Shown here: positions 61,054-64,000 of the stretch, one piece after another
Layout of the letters: each line of letters begins with the position of its first letter
Numbering within the stretch: position 1 is the stretch's first letter
Position numbers and translations under genes: made by a program
The notes under the pieces: model-generated
Told to the model about the DNA's origin: nothing
What the model saw: only the letters and a program-made list of their open reading frames with translations
Database searches by the model: none
NCBI RefSeq assembly: GCF_028372415.1
Contig: NC_092875.1
Location: 350,878,225-350,942,224, forward strand
Direction: 5' to 3'
Source of the DNA: Notamacropus eugenii
Taxonomy: Eukaryota > Chordata > Mammalia > Diprotodontia > Macropodidae
Length of the DNA: 64,000 nt

Positions 61054-62475
61054 ATGAACAAGAAACAAAAAAAAAGCCTTGACCGTAGGCAGCTACTATA
61101 GTGATAAGGAAGTTCTAAAAACAAACTAAGAGGATAACACTGTCAAAATTCCTACATGTGGAACCTCAAAGGGGAATATGAGTTGGTCTCAAGCCCAAGA
61201 AACCTTTTTGGAAAAGCTCAAAAAGGATTTTGAAGGTCAAAAAAGATAGGTAAAAGAAAAATTGGGAAAAGAAATGAGAGGCATGCAAAATAAAATAAAA
61301 AAAAAAAAAACTTGGACAAAAACCAAGGACCGAAGAAAACAATTACTTAAGAAATACATTTATAGACTATATCTGATAAACTCAGCCCTTCACAGCAATG
61401 CAAGGACCTAAAATATTTCCAAAGGATGCATGATACAAAAGTCCATCCATATTCAGAGAAAGAACTATAGAGACAGAATGAGGCAGACTGTTTTCTTTTT
61501 TTGTTATATTATGTTTTTTCTCATGTTTTACCCATTCATTTTAATTCTTCTATGGAATATGACTAATGTGAAAATGTGTTTAATTAGAATGTACATGTAG
61601 AACCCATATAAAATTGTATGCCATCTTGGGAAAGGAGGGGGAGAGAATTTAAAACTTATGGAAGTGATTATTGAAAACTAAAAACAAATTAATTATAAAA
61701 AAATTAAATTTTAATAAAGAGATACAATTAGACAAATGGGAGAGAGGGGAATCCATTGAGAAAAACAACTCCTTCAAAAGCAGAATTAGCCAAAAGGAAA
61801 GGGAGTCACAAAATCTAATTGAAGAAAATAATCCTTAAAAATTAGAATTGAGCAAATGGAAGCTAATGACACTATGAAACATCAACAATCAGTCAAACAA
61901 AATCAAAAGAATTAAAAAAAGAAGCCAATGTGAAATATCTCATTTAAAAAAACAATTGACTGGAAAATAGTTCCAGGAGACATAATTTTAGAATTATTGG
62001 ACTACTTGAAAGCCATGGTCAAAAAAGGGGGTCTGGGAAGCATCTTTTAAGAAATTTTCAAAGAAAACTGTCCTATTGTTCTAGAGGGTAAAATGGTCAT
62101 TGAAAGAATCCCCTGATAACCCCCTGAAAGAGATCCCCAAATGAAAATTCCAAGGAACATTTTGTCCAAATTCCAGAATTATCAGGTCAAAGAGAAAATA
62201 CTGCAAGTAGCTAGAAAGAAATAATTCAGAAAGCAAAAAGTCAAAGTCAGGATTACACAAGACTTCACAGCTTTTATATTAAAGGACAAGAGGGCTTGGA
62301 ATATAATATTCCAGAAAACAAAGAAGCTTGGATTACAACCAAGAATCAACTGCCCAGCAAAATGGAGCATACTCTTTCAAGGGAAAAGATGTGACATTCA
62401 ATTTATTAGGGAACTTTCAAACCTTCTTTATGAAAAGACTGTAGCTGAACAGAAAATTATATCTTCAAATATAAG
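61054..62475 (+). pseudogene. L1 ORF1, broken and split by an insertion
   Basis: Starts MNKKQKKK. After a slip in the A-run the frame continues as ALTVGSYYSDKEV (61073-61115). The coiled-coil part runs to about 61330. After the nested L1 tail, ORF1 resumes at about 61715 with coiled-coil and RNA-binding blocks (SSRRHNFRIIGLLESHGQKR near 61970) and fades after the C-terminal domain near 62460. Many stops. Non-functional. Confidence 0.75.
61358..61712 (+). mobile_element. Nested L1 3' end inside L1 ORF1
   Basis: ATCTGATAAACTCAG, then CACAGCAATGCAAGGACCTA, CAGAGAAAGAACTATAGAGA, GAATGTACATGTAGAACCCA and an A-rich end at about 61680-61712 match the L1 3' UTR. A 350-bp, strongly 5'-truncated insertion, younger than its host element. 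Confidence 0.8.
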
Positions 62476-63059
62476 ACTCAAGAGAAGCAAAAAAGAGCAA
62501 ACAGGAAAGAAAAAGCAATAACAACAATAGCAAGCTATTCAATAAGGTTAAACTGTTTATATCCCTACATGGGAAGATGATACTTATAACTCTTGAGAAC
62601 TGTCATGGCAGCTAGAAGGGGTATATCTAGACAGAGGGTAAGGGTATAAGTTGACTTTGATGTGATGAGACAGAAAAAATAAGATGAAAAGGATTGTACT
62701 GAGAGAAGAAGAAAAGGAGGAGGCAAAACAGGGTAAATTTTATCACATGAAAAGGGGCAAAAGATCTATTACAAAGAAAGGAAGGAGGAAGTGAGCTTGC
62801 TTGAACCTTATTCTCATCATATTTGGCTTCAAAGGGGAGTATCATACACACTCAGTTGGGTATAGAAATTTACCTTAAACTATAAGGAAGTAGGAGATGG
62901 AAAGGGAAAGAAAAGGGACGGGGGACAGAAGGAACAGTAATTTGAAGGAGACAGTGGTCAGAAGCAAAATAATGGTGAGGAGGAACAGTGTGAAAGGAGA
63001 GGGAAAAGCATAAATGGGGGAGGGGAGAAATAGGATGGAGGGAAATACATAATTAATAA

Positions 63060-63700
63060 TCATAACTGTGAATGTGAATAGGATGAATTCTCCCACAAAA
63101 TGGTAGTGGATTAAAAATCTGAATCCTACTATATATTGTTTATAAGAAATGCATTTGAAGCAGAGAGATATATAGAGAGTAAAGACAAAAGGCTTGAGCA
63201 GAATGTTATGCTTCAGCTGAAGAAAAAAAAAGCAGGGGTAGCAATTCTGATCTCAAATAAAAAGCACAAATAGATCTAATTAAAAGAGATAAGAAAGGAA
63301 ACTATATCGTGCTAAAAGGTACCATACACAATGAAGTAATAACGATACTAAATACACACACAAAGTTCGTAGAGGAGAAGTAACAGGAAGAAATAGACAC
63401 CAAAACTAGGGAACTTAAATCTTCCCTTCTCAAAACTAGGTGAATCTAACCATAAAATAAACAAGAAGGAAGTGAAAGTGGTGAATAGAAACTTTGAAAA
63501 GTTAGATATGATAGACCTCTGGAGAAAATTGAATGGAGAGAAAGGAATATATCTTTTTTCTCAGCAGTACCTAGTACCTATACAGAAATTGACCATGTAT
63601 TAAGGCATAAAAACCTCACAATTATGCAAAGGCAGAAATAATGAATATATCCTTATCAGATCATTACTCAATAAAAATTACATGTAATAAAAGGTCACGG
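63060..63700 (+). pseudogene. L1 ORF2 endonuclease region, broken
   Basis: Collinear with 44905-45590: a VNVNRMNSP-like opening, a KKAGVAILISNKKH-like block near 63225, a KLDMIDLWRKLNGEKGIYLF-like block near 63500 and an EIDHVLRHKN-like block near 63590. Stops and small indels throughout. Confidence 0.75.
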
Positions 63701-64000
63701 AAAAATTAATTTGAAATTACAGAAAAGATGAATTAAGTGCAGGAAAGAAAGAGTTTTTGTGGGTTAGAATCACTGAGAAAATCAGGTAGTCGATTGCCAA
63801 TTTAACAGTCTCGAACCCAGGAGGAATTGTACTAGAAGGTCAAAGAGAAAATCATATTTTCATATGTGAATTCAGGTGACAAGGAAAAAGATCCTATCTC
63901 ACATAGCCAGAATCTGGTGTGAGAAGATAACTTCAAATTCTTTGAAGAAAAAAATCAAAAAGAAACATCACAAAACAAGACAATATTAAATAAATATTTT
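63701..64000. other. Unassigned interval at the window edge
   Basis: L1 homology ends at about 63700. No repeat or gene recognised in the rest. Confidence 0.3.

Larger units (their letters stand above)
60757..63700 (+). mobile_element. L1 LINE, 5' two-fifths, with a nested L1 tail
   Basis: Partial 5' UTR (about 60757-61053), ORF1 from ATG 61054 to about 62470, a purine-rich spacer, and the ORF2 endonuclease region from about 63060 to 63700, where recognisable L1 sequence stops. ORF1 is split by another L1's 3' end at 61358-61712. The reverse transcriptase part is absent, at least up to the window edge: a 3' deletion or an insertion that continues outside. Confidence 0.8.

Overview
The window is a 64-kb stretch of AT-rich mammalian nuclear DNA. 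It is almost certainly from a marsupial: the L1 and ORF1-only (HAL1-type) LINEs, the tRNA-headed CORE-SINEs, a BovB-like RTE and many L2/MIR relics are a marsupial repertoire. I cannot fix the species. I see no multi-exon host gene, no rRNA gene, no functional tRNA, no CRISPR and no bacterial-type operon. The region reads as intergenic or intronic, and most of it is retrotransposons of several ages, microsatellites and unassigned AT-rich DNA.

Layout. 1-3.4 kb: 3' end of a plus-strand L1, an older L1 endonuclease fragment and a solo LTR. 3.4-9.4 kb: microsatellites, an L2 tail, a 1-kb solo LTR splitting an older repeat, a Ty3/gypsy integrase fossil on the minus strand and a SINE. 9.46-12.28 kb: a complete ORF1-only (HAL1-type) element with a 17-bp target-site duplication. 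12.3-24.2 kb: SINEs, a solo LTR with a 6-bp duplication, long microsatellites and the longest repeat-poor DNA in the window. 24.25-26.44 kb: a full-length HNRNPH1 retrocopy with an uninterrupted 449-codon frame and a 16-bp duplication. 27.8-29.2 kb: a BovB-like RTE relic. 29.5-33.5 kb: a 5'-truncated minus-strand L1. 34.9-39.1 kb: L2 and MIR-like relics. 39.3-39.8 kb: a relic of a ZP3-like egg-coat gene. 39.8-49.1 kb: an internally deleted minus-strand L1 head to head with a near full-length plus-strand L1. 49.3-52.1 kb: an old minus-strand L1. 52.2-55.9 kb: an unassigned 1-kb block and a second HAL1-type element. 56-60.6 kb: old L1, SINEs, purine-rich DNA and an LTR fragment. 60.8-63.7 kb: a plus-strand L1 with another L1 tail nested inside ORF1.

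How it fits together. The LINEs are the mobilising agents. The HNRNPH1 retrocopy and the first HAL1-type element both carry the marks of L1 endonuclease-primed insertion (a duplication opening with A-runs after a pyrimidine). All L1 ORF2 copies here are broken, so no element in the window looks autonomously active. The only long intact reading frame is the HNRNPH1 retrocopy.

I did not find a clearly new biological system. The items most worth checking are the ZP3-like relic, the intact HNRNPH1 retrocopy, the gypsy integrase fossil, and a short aromatic motif near the N-terminus of ORF1p in four L1/HAL1 copies that resembles a PCNA-interacting (PIP) box. All family assignments come from reading the sequence, not from a database search.
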